From Palsa-1447 sp964414785 (GTDB lineage: Bacteria; Verrucomicrobiota; Verrucomicrobiia; Opitutales; Opitutaceae): 64,000 bases of DNA. Both the position numbers and the translations under genes were made by a program. Position 1 is the stretch's first letter; every line of letters starts with the position of its first letter. The stretch lies in contig CAYPXZ010000015.1 in the NCBI GenBank assembly GCA_964414785.1, forward strand, positions 14,312-78,311, read 5' to 3'. The notes beneath the pieces are model-generated. The model saw only the letters and a list, made by a program, of their open reading frames with translations, did not search any database and was not told the DNA's origin. Positions 35,075 through 44,178 of the stretch are shown here, in pieces.

Positions 35075-37183
35075 TTGACTTGGGTTCCCGGGGTGACCCG
35101 GGCCCAGCACGCGCGCTATGTCCTCAGGCGCCTCGCCGAGTCGCTAGCCATAGCGGCGGGCGCCGCCACTTTGGCCCTCGGGCTGCAGCGCCTAGGCGTC
35201 CTTGCTCCGTTCCATTATCCCCACGCGGGCCTGATCGGCTCAGGGCACCCAGGGCTTGCGCGCCTCGTGGAGCGGGTCACGGGGTGGGCGTGGCCCGCCG
35301 CCTGGGCCGTAGCGGCACACCTGCTCCTCGGACCGAAGCAAAGGAGGCCGGTTTACCCCAGGATCCCGGGCGCCATGTACGCCTACGCCGGGATCGCCGT
35401 CAGCAGGAACGCGGGCTGCAGGGGCGGCCTGGTGACCGGATCCACCGGCTCCGGGAAGACGCTAGCCTGCATCCTGCCGAGGCTCCACTCGCTCTGCGTC
35501 AATGAGGCGGGCCTTGAGCGACGCGGATGGGCAGCGAGCCCGGAAGCGCGGCATTTAGGGCGCCTGAGGCGGGAACACCGGGACCAGGCGGAAAAAATCC
35601 AGGAGGAGATCGACCGCTTGGCCGGTGCCGTGGCCCCCCAGAGGCCTGCCGGCCCCGGCGAGCCCCTGGACGAGAGGATCGAGCTCCTTCGCCTACAGAG
35701 AGACGCGCGCTCCCTCGCGTTCCAGAAGGCGGCCGACCGGATCCGCCGCGCGAGGTACCAGGTTCCGCCGTGGGGCGGATTCGTCTGCGGCGAGAAGGGG
35801 ACCGAGGGGCAAACGATCGAGGCGCTCCTCCGCCACTACGGGCGCGAGGAGGATCTCTGCCTGTTGCGCACCCGCCCCCCTTCGGCCCCGCCCGACTGGC
35901 GCCCCTGCGTCCGGCTAAACCTCCTGTCCATGGACGGGGTTCCGGCCGACACGTATGCCAAGATGATCGTGGAGACCGGGCTTTCCGTCGAGGAGGCCGC
36001 CTCCCGCGATGAGTTCTTCATCCCCCAGGCCAGGGACAAGATCGCCTGGGGAATCCGGCTCCTGCGCGCAGCCCACGCTGGCGAAGGCGCTCGTCCCGGA
36101 CATCCGGGACTCCTGACCCTCCTCGACATCCTGACCGTCCCGGAGAGCTACCGGCAGTTCCTCATCCGCTGCTCGGCCGAGAACCCGGGACTCGCGCAGT
36201 CGCACGCCTACGCCGAGGCGCGCTACCAGCTTGAGAACAACTACTGGAACCAGCCCCCGGACCAGCTCGGGGGCGTGCGCAGCACGCTCTACAATTTCCT
36301 GGTCCCGTTCTCCGAGCCCGAGATCGCGGAGGTCTTCTGCGCGGACAGCACGTTCGACCTGCGCGAGGTGGAGCTTGGCAAGGTCGTGTGCCTGGCCATC
36401 CCCCAGAAGTTCGCCGTCCAGAGGCGCTACGTGGCGACCCTCGTGAAGGCGCTCACCTACCAGGTGATTCTGGAGCGCTTCGACCGCCGGCAGGACCACC
36501 CCGACTGGCAGGACAGGAACGTCGTCCTCGTGGAGCAGGACGAGTGGCAGCGGCACGCGGTCCGCGCCGACTGCGAGGTCGACATCGTCCGCGAGGCCCG
36601 CGGCGCCGTGTACGCCGCCACGCAGTCCCAGAATGCCGTCTGGCTCAAGCTTGGGGGCCGGGAGAGCGCCTCGCCGCTGATCGCCAACCTGCGCAACCGC
36701 TGGATGTGCCAGGCGGCCACGGAGGAGTGCGCCGACGAGAGCTCGCGCCTGCTTAGCGGGCGGCTCGAGCGCCAGCTGTCGTTCTCCCACGGCGAGGGCG
36801 GCCGCACGACCAACGTTTCGTTCGCCGATCGGCCGTTCGTGTCGCGGGATGAGCTGCGCACCCTCCGACCCTTCCATGTCGTCTTCGCCCCGGCCGAGGG
36901 ACCCTGGCTCTACCGCAGATGCATCGCGATGCCGGTCACCGCGGACGGCGCCATTCCCCCTTGGTGGTTTGGCGACTGGAATCTCGCCCATTGGGTGGCG
37001 CGCGCGCTCGGGCTCCCCGAGGTCATCCTCGGTGTCCGGATCCATCCCGGGGCGAGGTTCGTGCCCCCGTGGCGCGCCTGCGCACCGCTCAGGGCCCAGG
37101 TGCGCCGGCTTCTCGGCCTCGACGGGACCTTCATCATCCTCGGCGGCGAGCGCACGAGGGGGGCCGCCGGGGCCGAAAGGTGA
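35075..37183 (+). CDS. VirD4/TraD-like coupling ATPase with N-terminal membrane segments
   Basis: The protein has 702 residues with a TTG start at 35075 after AAGG. Two hydrophobic segments lie near 22-42 and 69-86. Walker A is GSTGSGKT (122-129) and the Walker B acidic pair is D489-E490 in VVLVEQDEW. The stretch GGFVCGEKG (234-242) corresponds to the DPKGE strand of coupling proteins. Between Walker A and this strand sits an unusual charged helical insertion (about 141-232). Coupling proteins pump DNA or substrates at type IV secretion gates. It is paired with a second ATPase and a relaxase-like protein downstream, but no other secretion gene is visible. Confidence 0.78.
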   Translation: MTWVPGVTRAQHARYVLRRLAESLAIAAGAATLALGLQRLGVLAPFHYPHAGLIGSGHPGLARLVERVTGWAWPAAWAVAAHLLLGPKQRRPVYPRIPGAMYAYAGIAVSRNAGCRGGLVTGSTGSGKTLACILPRLHSLCVNEAGLERRGWAASPEARHLGRLRREHRDQAEKIQEEIDRLAGAVAPQRPAGPGEPLDERIELLRLQRDARSLAFQKAADRIRRARYQVPPWGGFVCGEKGTEGQTIEALLRHYGREEDLCLLRTRPPSAPPDWRPCVRLNLLSMDGVPADTYAKMIVETGLSVEEAASRDEFFIPQARDKIAWGIRLLRAAHAGEGARPGHPGLLTLLDILTVPESYRQFLIRCSAENPGLAQSHAYAEARYQLENNYWNQPPDQLGGVRSTLYNFLVPFSEPEIAEVFCADSTFDLREVELGKVVCLAIPQKFAVQRRYVATLVKALTYQVILERFDRRQDHPDWQDRNVVLVEQDEWQRHAVRADCEVDIVREARGAVYAATQSQNAVWLKLGGRESASPLIANLRNRWMCQAATEECADESSRLLSGRLERQLSFSHGEGGRTTNVSFADRPFVSRDELRTLRPFHVVFAPAEGPWLYRRCIAMPVTADGAIPPWWFGDWNLAHWVARALGLPEVILGVRIHPGARFVPPWRACAPLRAQVRRLLGLDGTFIILGGERTRGAAGAER

Positions 37184-37206
37184 GGTTCCGCCATAAATTG
37201 GATGTT

Positions 37207-37220
37207 TTAGACTTGTCTAA
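37207..37220. promoter_or_regulatory. Palindromic site B (TTAGAC-TT-GTCTAA)
   Basis: The 14-bp core is identical to site A. It lies 29 bp before the ATG of the secreted Ig-like protein gene, in the 66-bp gap after the first ATPase gene. Confidence 0.62.
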
Positions 37221-37249
37221 TTACTGTTGTTAATTTTCTCATCTTTGCC

Positions 37250-38992
37250 ATGAAGACCGCGGGCGCGCGCCGAATCGCACTTAGAGCCCTCCTCGCGGGC
37301 GCCTCCCTTCTCTCCCCGCGGGCCCTGGGACAGGCCCCCCGGTATTCCACGGAGTCGATCACCCTGGGAACCGGGGGTTACTCGCTTAATTTCGGCGTCC
37401 TTTGGACCTGCGACGACGACCCCGGCGGGACGCAGAGCGCGCCCGGGCAGGTCGACCTCGTCGACGCCGGGGGCAACCTCGTGGGCCAGGTCATGGCCAC
37501 GGCCGGCCATACCGGTCCCTCCGTGAGCGTGACGGGCGCGGGCAGCATCGCCAATGCGGCCTCCACGGTGAACCTCTACGGCGCCGGCGGCACGCCGGCC
37601 GACGGGCACCTGCGCGCGACGTGGAACATATCCGGCCCCGCGCCGGGGGCCTACACGCTCCACTTCTGGACGGCTACGCGCAAGGTCTCGAACAACCCGG
37701 TCAGCACCATCACGACCCTCTCTTTGGACAATGGGGGCGGAGGAACGGTCGGCGGGGTCCCCACCCCAACCCCGACCCCCACCCCCACGGCGACGCCCAC
37801 ACCAAGCCCGACCCCTACCCCCACCCCAACGCCTACGCCAACGCCCACACCCACACCAATCCCCACACCAACCCCTGTCCCGGCGACGCCCCCGTCCGTC
37901 GCCATCACAGGACCCCAGTCGGCGACGGCACTCCAGCCGGCAAGCATCCGTGCGACCGCAACCGTGTCCTCGGGAGGAAACCCGCTTGCCTCGGTCTCGA
38001 TCGACGTCACCCAGGACAACGGGAACACGTGGACGCGCATCCTCGCCGATTCCGCACCGTCAAGCCCGGCGGATTCCGAGTCCACGGTGTTCACGTTCCC
38101 GGCCGCCGGCGCTGCCACGCTCCGCGCCACCGCAACCGACACAAGGGGGCTCGCCGGAACGGCCACGCAGGCTGTGGCGATCGCCAGGGCGCCCCAGCCC
38201 GGCGTCTCCATCTCGCCGGCCCAAACCGCCCTTTCCGCAGGCCAGAGCGTCACGTTCACGGCCTCGGGAGGTGCTACGGGCAACTACTCCTGGGGAGGGT
38301 CGGCTGGCGGGACCGGGACCGCGGTATCAGCTTTCTTCCCGGCGCCGGGCAACTACACGGTCACGGTCATGGACATGGGAAACGCAAGCTACGGGCCCTC
38401 GGCCGCCGCGTCGGCGTCAGTGACGGTGGGTCCCGCATTCTACACCCTCTCCCTCTCGGCGTCGCCGGGAGGGTCCGTCTCCGGCGGGGGAAGCTATCCA
38501 AGCGGCGCCCAGGCGGCGGCCGTTGCCGCTGCGGGCCCGCAAAGCGCGTTTGTGGGCTGGACAGGCGACCTCGTTGGGGCGGCCCCCACCCTCCTGGTCG
38601 TCATGAATTCGAACACATCCCTCACCGCCAACTTCATCCAGCTCCTCTCCCAGACCCTCACGGTGGCCGCCCCGTCCTCAGTTTCCACGCGCACCCCTCC
38701 CTTCGCCCTGTCCGCAAGTTCGTCAAGCGGGCTTCCCGTCACGCTGGTTCTCAACTCGGGGCCCGCCACGCTCTCCGGCAACGTCGTCACCCCGTCCGGG
38801 TCGACCGGCCTGGTAACCGTCACGGCAACCCAGTCCGGGAATTCGCAGTATCTGCCGGCCCAGCCGCTCGTGGTCACGTTCCCGATCGGTGCGCCGTCCC
38901 CCGGTGTCGTCATTGCGGATGATGCATCGGCAACAAAGCGCTCCGACCGCTTTACCAGGACGACGAGCTACACGAGCAACGCGTCCCATTGA
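37250..38992 (+). CDS. Secreted Ig-like/InlB-repeat protein with Pro-Thr linker
   Basis: The protein has 580 residues with a likely signal peptide (1-27). It has an N-terminal beta-rich domain to about 165 and a Pro-Thr linker (about 170-215, coded at 37760-37893). Ig-like modules follow (SVAITGPQSATALQPASIRA and later), and then a bacterial repeat of the InlB B type (LSASPGGSVSGGGSYPSGAQ followed by FVGWTGD and NTSLTANF). This points to a cell-surface or secreted adhesive protein. It is flanked by the coupling ATPase and the relaxase-like gene (10 bp gap) and has its own copy of the shared palindrome. A role in mating contact is only a guess. Confidence 0.75.
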   Translation: MKTAGARRIALRALLAGASLLSPRALGQAPRYSTESITLGTGGYSLNFGVLWTCDDDPGGTQSAPGQVDLVDAGGNLVGQVMATAGHTGPSVSVTGAGSIANAASTVNLYGAGGTPADGHLRATWNISGPAPGAYTLHFWTATRKVSNNPVSTITTLSLDNGGGGTVGGVPTPTPTPTPTATPTPSPTPTPTPTPTPTPTPTPIPTPTPVPATPPSVAITGPQSATALQPASIRATATVSSGGNPLASVSIDVTQDNGNTWTRILADSAPSSPADSESTVFTFPAAGAATLRATATDTRGLAGTATQAVAIARAPQPGVSISPAQTALSAGQSVTFTASGGATGNYSWGGSAGGTGTAVSAFFPAPGNYTVTVMDMGNASYGPSAAASASVTVGPAFYTLSLSASPGGSVSGGGSYPSGAQAAAVAAAGPQSAFVGWTGDLVGAAPTLLVVMNSNTSLTANFIQLLSQTLTVAAPSSVSTRTPPFALSASSSSGLPVTLVLNSGPATLSGNVVTPSGSTGLVTVTATQSGNSQYLPAQPLVVTFPIGAPSPGVVIADDASATKRSDRFTRTTSYTSNASH

Positions 38993-39002
38993 CCCCGCGC
39001 CC

Positions 39003-40538
39003 ATGCAACGGTCCGCCTATCCCTTTCCGCTCGCGGTCAACTCGAGCCACCATTCCCACTACCACAGGTTCCTTCTGGGGGCCGACCCGTCGGTGCTGGA
39101 GCCCTTTCCCAAGCCCTATTGCACGGGGGCGATTGCCACGGATTTGGGAAGGCTGACCGAGAGCCTCAACCTGCAGCGCTGGAGAAAGCTCTACCACGGG
39201 GCCTTCCCGTGGGTCGCGGGATTCGGACCCTCCCATTTCGACCTTGGCAACGTCCCGTCCCACCGGCCGCTCCCTCCCGAATACGGCAGACCGCCGAGAC
39301 GATTCGCGGCATTCGACTTCGTGCAAATCGCGGACCCCTCGGTCTCGGCGCTCGCCCTCGTGGCCGGCGACCGCCGCGTCCTCGACCGCTTTGTCTCGCT
39401 CGGCGACGAGTTCTGCGCCCGCCTCGAGGAGGGGGCGTGCTCGCGCGACCGGGGCCCGTCGGGCGCGCGAACCACGGGGCGCCTTGTTGCGGGGCAATTC
39501 GCGGAACCCAACGACCGCTGGCTCATGCCTCTCCTGCATGTGCACTCGCGCGTGCTCAACCTTACGTCGTTTGCCGGGGCTCCCTGCACCCTCTCCTGCC
39601 TGGATCACGCTGCCCTGGGCCGCGCAGGCCGGCGCGCGCGGCTGGGCTGGGCGACCCGGCAGGCCGAGGCGCTCTCGGACCTGGGATACCGGGTCCGCGT
39701 CGAGGGGAATGACCTTCCCGAGCTTCGCGTGGACGGGGTTTCCCGAAGCCTCATCGCGGCGATTCAAGCGCCCCGAATCGCGGTCCTCAGGCTCCTAGAG
39801 CGCATGATCGTGGGGGACCACCCCCGGTGCTGCGGGCAGCTGGGAACGGAGCTTCCCGCAGCAGTGATCGCCAGCATGGCGGAGCAGGTCGAGTCCGCGC
39901 TCGCCCTCTACCACGCACGCTACAAGCCCGCGAAAGTCGCCGTCCCTCCCGAGGGGCCGTGGAGGGCCTCGGTCAGGGAGCACCTCTGCCGATGCTGTCC
40001 CGGCTCACTCGCCGCGCTCGACTCCGCGGCAGCGCGCGCGCGGGCCACCCTCTACAGCGCAGCGCTGTACCCCTCCCCGCCATTGGATCCGGCCCACTGC
40101 CACGTCTCCGCGATCGAATCCTTCGAGGCCGCCTGCCAGATGCCGTGCGATCCCGAACTGGGCGTCCAGGCGCTGGGAGAGGCCCCCGAGCGGGTGGCCT
40201 GCCCCTGGCTCGCCCGCGAATTCGAGGCCGCGCTCGGCGAGGTGAGCGAAGCGGTCGCCCGGGCCGGTCCGGGCGAGGCACTTGCTCCGACGAGGAGGCT
40301 CCTGGCGACAATCGACCAACTGGCCGAGGGGGCCGACCCCGAGCAGCTTCGCCAGTCGCGGATTCTCCTGGACGTTGAGCTCGAGCGCAGGGCCATGGCG
40401 CCGGCGGACCACCCCACGCTCGAGGCCGGGCCCCGCCTCCCCGCGCGGGGGGCCCTCGTTTCCCTGGACCAGCTCTTCGAGGATGCACCGTCACTCCTGC
40501 ACCTTCGTGAGCAGGAGATCGGAGGCCGGAGCCTTTGA
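39003..40538 (+). CDS. Diverged TrwC/MobF relaxase-domain-like protein
   Basis: The protein has 511 residues. By eye the first 250 follow the TrwC/MobF layout. A tyrosine-bearing N-terminus (Y6, Y20) is followed by TGAIATDLGRLTESLNLQRW where relaxases have the GxxAxxLGL segment. FDFVQIADPSVSALALVAGD RRV (104-126) stands in place of the DxTFSAPKSVSxLAL-GD stretch. LVAGQF-AEPNDR and LLHVHSRVLNLT (161-188) replace the metal-binding FRH/HTH region. Two of the three metal histidines are kept (H179, H181), and the first is Glu168. The usual C-terminal helicase is absent; residues 260-511 are helical and Cys-rich. It overlaps the second coupling ATPase gene by TTGA. It may nick DNA or be a degenerate DNA-binding relative. 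Confidence 0.6.
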   Translation: MQRSAYPFPLAVNSSHHSHYHRFLLGADPSVLEPFPKPYCTGAIATDLGRLTESLNLQRWRKLYHGAFPWVAGFGPSHFDLGNVPSHRPLPPEYGRPPRRFAAFDFVQIADPSVSALALVAGDRRVLDRFVSLGDEFCARLEEGACSRDRGPSGARTTGRLVAGQFAEPNDRWLMPLLHVHSRVLNLTSFAGAPCTLSCLDHAALGRAGRRARLGWATRQAEALSDLGYRVRVEGNDLPELRVDGVSRSLIAAIQAPRIAVLRLLERMIVGDHPRCCGQLGTELPAAVIASMAEQVESALALYHARYKPAKVAVPPEGPWRASVREHLCRCCPGSLAALDSAAARARATLYSAALYPSPPLDPAHCHVSAIESFEAACQMPCDPELGVQALGEAPERVACPWLAREFEAALGEVSEAVARAGPGEALAPTRRLLATIDQLAEGADPEQLRQSRILLDVELERRAMAPADHPTLEAGPRLPARGALVSLDQLFEDAPSLLHLREQEIGGRSL

Positions 40539-42043
40539 ACGGGGACACCCCACCTCTGCTCGGCTGGCCCGACCATCAAGGATTGGTCGCCATGGGCCGC
40601 GACCCGTGGCGAATCAGGGACGCCTGCGAGGGCACCGTGATCTTCGGCGGCACCGGATCGGGAAAGACATCGGGAAGCGGCCGTGCCCTCGCGACCTCGT
40701 TCCTAGCCGCGGGATTCGGTGGGCTCGTCCTGTGCGCCAAACCCGACGAGCCTGAGCTGTGGCGAGCGTACGCCGAGGAGACGGGCCGAGGGGACGACCT
40801 GGCGATGTTCGGCACCGAAGAGCCATGGAGCTTCAACTTCATGCACTACGAGTCCCTGCGGTCGGGGGCCGCTGCGGGCCTGACCGAGAACCTGGTCAAC
40901 CTCTTCATGGAGGTCTCCTCCATCGGCTCCGGCGACGCGCGGTCCCGAGGCGGCGACCCATTCTGGGAGCGGGCGATGCGGTCGCTCGTGAGAAACTGCG
41001 TGGATGTGCTGTCGATGGCGGGCGAGCCGGTGTCGCTCCATGCGATGTTCGACGTCATCCGCGGGGCGCCACCGGACGCGGCGAGCCTTGCGTCCGAGGT
41101 CTGGAAGGCGAAATCCCCGTGCTGGCGAAACCTTGAGGCGGCTCGCGCGCGGGCGCTCGGGACGGCGTGGGAGGTCGACTGCAGGGAGGTCGCGGGTTAC
41201 TGGCTCGGCCACTTCCCGACCCTCGGGGAAAAGGCCCAGGGCAGCATTGTCGCGATGTTCTCGACCCTTGCGGAGGCGCTCATGCGCGGGAAGATGCGGG
41301 AGCTCTTCTGCGGGGTGACGACGCTCTGCCCCGAGGACGTCATGCGCGGACGCATCGTCGTCGTGGACCTGCCCGTAAAGGAGTGGTCGGAGGTCGGCAG
41401 GATGGCCGCGGTGCTCTGGAAATACTGCCTCCAGAAGGCCGTCGAACGGCGTGCCGACAATCCGGGTGGCCTAGGACGGCCGCTCTTCATCTGGGCCGAC
41501 GAGTGCCAGCACTTCACGAGCCGCTACGACACGCTCTTCCAGGCGACCGCACGGTCGTCGCGCGCCGCGAGCGTCTACCTCACGCAGAACTATCCCAGCC
41601 TCGTCGCCGCCTTGGGCGGCGGAAGCGAAGGGCGGGCGATGACCGACGCATTGCTCGGCAACATGGGCACCAAGATCTTCCACGCAAACAGCGACCGCGA
41701 AACGAACCAGCTTGCCGCCGACCTGTGCGGCAAGCGTCTCCAGTGCCTTCGCAACGCAGGGACCGGGTCAAGCCTTAGCCTGGGCAGGGAGCCGACTGTC
41801 GGGTCGACCTCGAGCCGGGGACGGAGCGAAAGCATGGACTACGAGATCCAGCCGATGGAATTCTCAACGCTCAGGAAAGGGGGCTCCGACAGTGCCCACT
41901 CGACGGACGCCCTTGTCTTCCAGAATGGAAGGCTTTGGACCGGCTCCCGGAGGACCTGGCAGAAGGTCGCGTTCCGCCAGCGGCCTCGGGAGCTCGCCGC
42001 CCCGGCCCCCGCGGTTTGCGCGGGCGCGGCGCGGGGGCGATGA
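40535..42043 (+). CDS. VirD4/TraD-like coupling ATPase, soluble form
   Basis: The protein has 502 residues with a TTG start overlapping the relaxase-like stop codon and preceded by GGAGG. Walker A is GGTGSGKT (38-45), the strand corresponding to DPKGE reads LVLCAKPDEPELW, and Walker B is FIWADECQHF with D322-E323. Further coupling-protein features are VYLTQNYPSL and MGTKIFHANSD near 350-385. There are no N-terminal membrane segments. It is paralogous to the ATPase at 35075, sharing the GREEDLCLLR/GRGDDLAMFG-type segment. Together with the relaxase-like protein it forms a translationally coupled pair. Confidence 0.82.
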   Translation: MNGDTPPLLGWPDHQGLVAMGRDPWRIRDACEGTVIFGGTGSGKTSGSGRALATSFLAAGFGGLVLCAKPDEPELWRAYAEETGRGDDLAMFGTEEPWSFNFMHYESLRSGAAAGLTENLVNLFMEVSSIGSGDARSRGGDPFWERAMRSLVRNCVDVLSMAGEPVSLHAMFDVIRGAPPDAASLASEVWKAKSPCWRNLEAARARALGTAWEVDCREVAGYWLGHFPTLGEKAQGSIVAMFSTLAEALMRGKMRELFCGVTTLCPEDVMRGRIVVVDLPVKEWSEVGRMAAVLWKYCLQKAVERRADNPGGLGRPLFIWADECQHFTSRYDTLFQATARSSRAASVYLTQNYPSLVAALGGGSEGRAMTDALLGNMGTKIFHANSDRETNQLAADLCGKRLQCLRNAGTGSSLSLGREPTVGSTSSRGRSESMDYEIQPMEFSTLRKGGSDSAHSTDALVFQNGRLWTGSRRTWQKVAFRQRPRELAAPAPAVCAGAARGR

Positions 42044-42058
42044 CGCAGGATCCGGCCC

Positions 42059-43033
42059 TTACTTCCCCGAGTACCAGAAACCGCGCGGCCAGTTGTGGGG
42101 GCGGAGCCTTCGCAGGAGGTCCGGGGTCATCGGGGGCAGGTCGCTCACCGCGCAATTGGCCTCGGCCTGCGCGGGATTCCTCATCCCGGGGATGACAGTG
42201 CTCACGGCAGCGTTCGCGAGCGCGAACTTGATCGCCGCCTGGGGGAGCGAGTACCCGCTGCCCTCGATCTCCACACCGACCTTGCGGGCCCGCTCCACCG
42301 CCCGCCCAAGGCGGTCGCCCGCGAAATAATTGCGGCGAAAATCGCCCTCGGGGAAAACGGTGTCCCGCGTCCACTTGCCGGTCAGGGACCCCTCGTCAAA
42401 GACCACGCGGACGATGATGCCGACGTTCGTCTCGGCGGCCACCGGGAGCAGTTCGGCCGCGGGCTCCTGCTCGAAGATGTTGTAGATCACCTGAACCACG
42501 TCGACCCAACCGCCGCGCATCAGGTCGATCACGCTGTTCTGGTCTTGTTCCGGCGTGGAAATGCCTATGAACCTGACCTTTCCCTCGGCCTTGAGCTTGC
42601 GCAGGACCTCAAACGGCTCGGGGCGCCGGTTCCAGGCCCTTGTCCAGGTGTGTAGCTGAAGGAGGTCAATCCGGTCCGTTCCCAGGTTGCGCAGGCGCTG
42701 CTCGATGTTCTCGCGCAAGTAGTTCTCAGGGTAACGCTCGGACATGAGGCAGTAGGGCGACGGCGGCCAGGGGCCGGCCGCAGGGGGGGTCTTGGTCGCC
42801 ACGATCACCTCGTCGCGCCGGGTCCTTAGGACGCCCCCGATGATCCGCTCGCTCTTTCCATCTCCATATCCCGCGGCTGTGTCGATAAAGTTGACACCCA
42901 GGTCGAGCGCCCGGTTCAGGGCCGCCGTCGAATCAGCCTCGCTTTGGGGTCCCCAGCTTCCCCCAATGGCCCATGCTCCAAACCCAATTTCGGACACATT
43001 CAGGCCGGTTCGGCCCAGTTTTCGGAATTTCAT
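42059..43033 (-). CDS. Aldo/keto reductase
   Basis: The protein has 324 residues with the AKR TIM-barrel signatures: FGAWAIGGSWG near 18-28, FIDTAAGYGDGKSE (catalytic Asp and Tyr), VATKT with the catalytic Lys, LQLHTW with the His, and VIPGMRNPAQAEAN near the NADPH site. These enzymes reduce aldehydes or keto sugars with NADPH. The gene is convergent with the second coupling ATPase gene (15 bp gap). Nothing near it suggests a specific substrate. Confidence 0.9.
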   Translation of the reverse strand: MKFRKLGRTGLNVSEIGFGAWAIGGSWGPQSEADSTAALNRALDLGVNFIDTAAGYGDGKSERIIGGVLRTRRDEVIVATKTPPAAGPWPPSPYCLMSERYPENYLRENIEQRLRNLGTDRIDLLQLHTWTRAWNRRPEPFEVLRKLKAEGKVRFIGISTPEQDQNSVIDLMRGGWVDVVQVIYNIFEQEPAAELLPVAAETNVGIIVRVVFDEGSLTGKWTRDTVFPEGDFRRNYFAGDRLGRAVERARKVGVEIEGSGYSLPQAAIKFALANAAVSTVIPGMRNPAQAEANCAVSDLPPMTPDLLRRLRPHNWPRGFWYSGK

Positions 43034-43215
43034 GATGATAAAGGGGCTGAAAGACCATCATCCCGCGCAGCCGCGCGGCGTCAAGAAACCGCCTCCCGCG
43101 GCGCCACCGATTGCTGTGGCGTGGCATTACTTATGCCTTTCTGATTGACCAGAAGGCACTTTGGACTGTTTTTGATACTCTAAATCAGTCATGAACCCCC
43201 GCACACATATCGGGT

Positions 43216-44169
43216 ATGTCGCTGCCTGACGACGTCATCTCGTTATTGCGCGACGAGGCGTACCTCGACCTTTGCCGGAACGCATTGAAGGATGCCCTGG
43301 AGAGGCTGGTCGCGGAGAAACAACAGGTGACGGAGACACGACCGCCCTTCGGGATTCTCGCCACAAAGAAGCAGCGCGAGGTGTTCGAGTCGTCGATGCA
43401 GACCGTTCTGGACACCGAGGCCGCGATCGAGAACCGCCTTGGCAAGCTCGAGGCCATAGAGAACTGGCTCAAGTCCGCGATCCGCGAGCGCCTTCGCGAC
43501 TACCTGGCCCAAGTGTCGGAGAATTACCGAAGGAGTGCGAAGATCGCCGAGGCGATCAAGGCATGGGACCGGCTCATCGAGCACTACGGGGAGCAGCTTC
43601 TCGCGCTGGCCCGAAACATCAAGAACGTGGCGGTGTCCTTTGCGGGCGCCACGGGCGGCGTCCGATCCGCATTCGGCGACCGCGCCCAGTCCTTCGCCGA
43701 GCTGCGCATGGGCGCGGACAGCCTCGACCGGACGGCCCTCCAGCTCGAGTCGCTCACGCGCTCGATGGCCATGATCGCCGCAAATACGCCCTACAAAGAC
43801 GTGCGCGTCGCAGACCTTCCGATCAAGGGGGTCGTCGGTTGGGTCGACAACCTTGCGCTCCAGCACGACCGCGATGCGCTGCCCGCCGCCCAGGAGATGG
43901 AGGCCGATGCGCGAACCATCGTGGCCAAGAAGCTCAACGATTACCATGCGAGCGCGGCCGCGGCCGTCGAGTCCCTGACAGTCATCGAGAACCAGGAGCT
44001 CGAGAGCTACTGGGAGGTCCTCCGCGCGCACGCCCTCGCCCATTACGTGCAGGAACGCGACGTGGACGAGGTCCTTAACGAGCTCAACGAGCGCTACGTG
44101 GTTGCGAACATCGAGCGCCGGCAGAGGGCGATCGAGAACCAGGTCGACCCCTACGGGCATGAGCGCTAG
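43216..44169 (+). CDS. Helical cytoplasmic protein of unknown function
   Basis: The protein has 317 residues and no signal peptide or hydrophobic segment. It is rich in Glu, Arg, Ala and Leu, with predicted long helices and heptad-like stretches (LERLVAEKQQV, LGKLEAIENWLKSAIRERL, VLNELNERYVVANIERRQRA). I do not recognise a family. The acidic, coiled-coil character suggests a scaffolding or DNA-associated protein. It stands alone, with 182 bp before it containing no gene and the converging TPR-like gene 9 bp after it. Confidence 0.6.
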   Translation: MSLPDDVISLLRDEAYLDLCRNALKDALERLVAEKQQVTETRPPFGILATKKQREVFESSMQTVLDTEAAIENRLGKLEAIENWLKSAIRERLRDYLAQVSENYRRSAKIAEAIKAWDRLIEHYGEQLLALARNIKNVAVSFAGATGGVRSAFGDRAQSFAELRMGADSLDRTALQLESLTRSMAMIAANTPYKDVRVADLPIKGVVGWVDNLALQHDRDALPAAQEMEADARTIVAKKLNDYHASAAAAVESLTVIENQELESYWEVLRAHALAHYVQERDVDEVLNELNERYVVANIERRQRAIENQVDPYGHER

Positions 44170-44178
44170 GCGTCCCGC

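Noticed and set aside
35075..42043. Complete conjugation system or ICE
   Set aside because: No VirB4, VirB6, pilin, integrase or attachment-site repeats were seen. Only coupling-like and relaxase-like genes are present.
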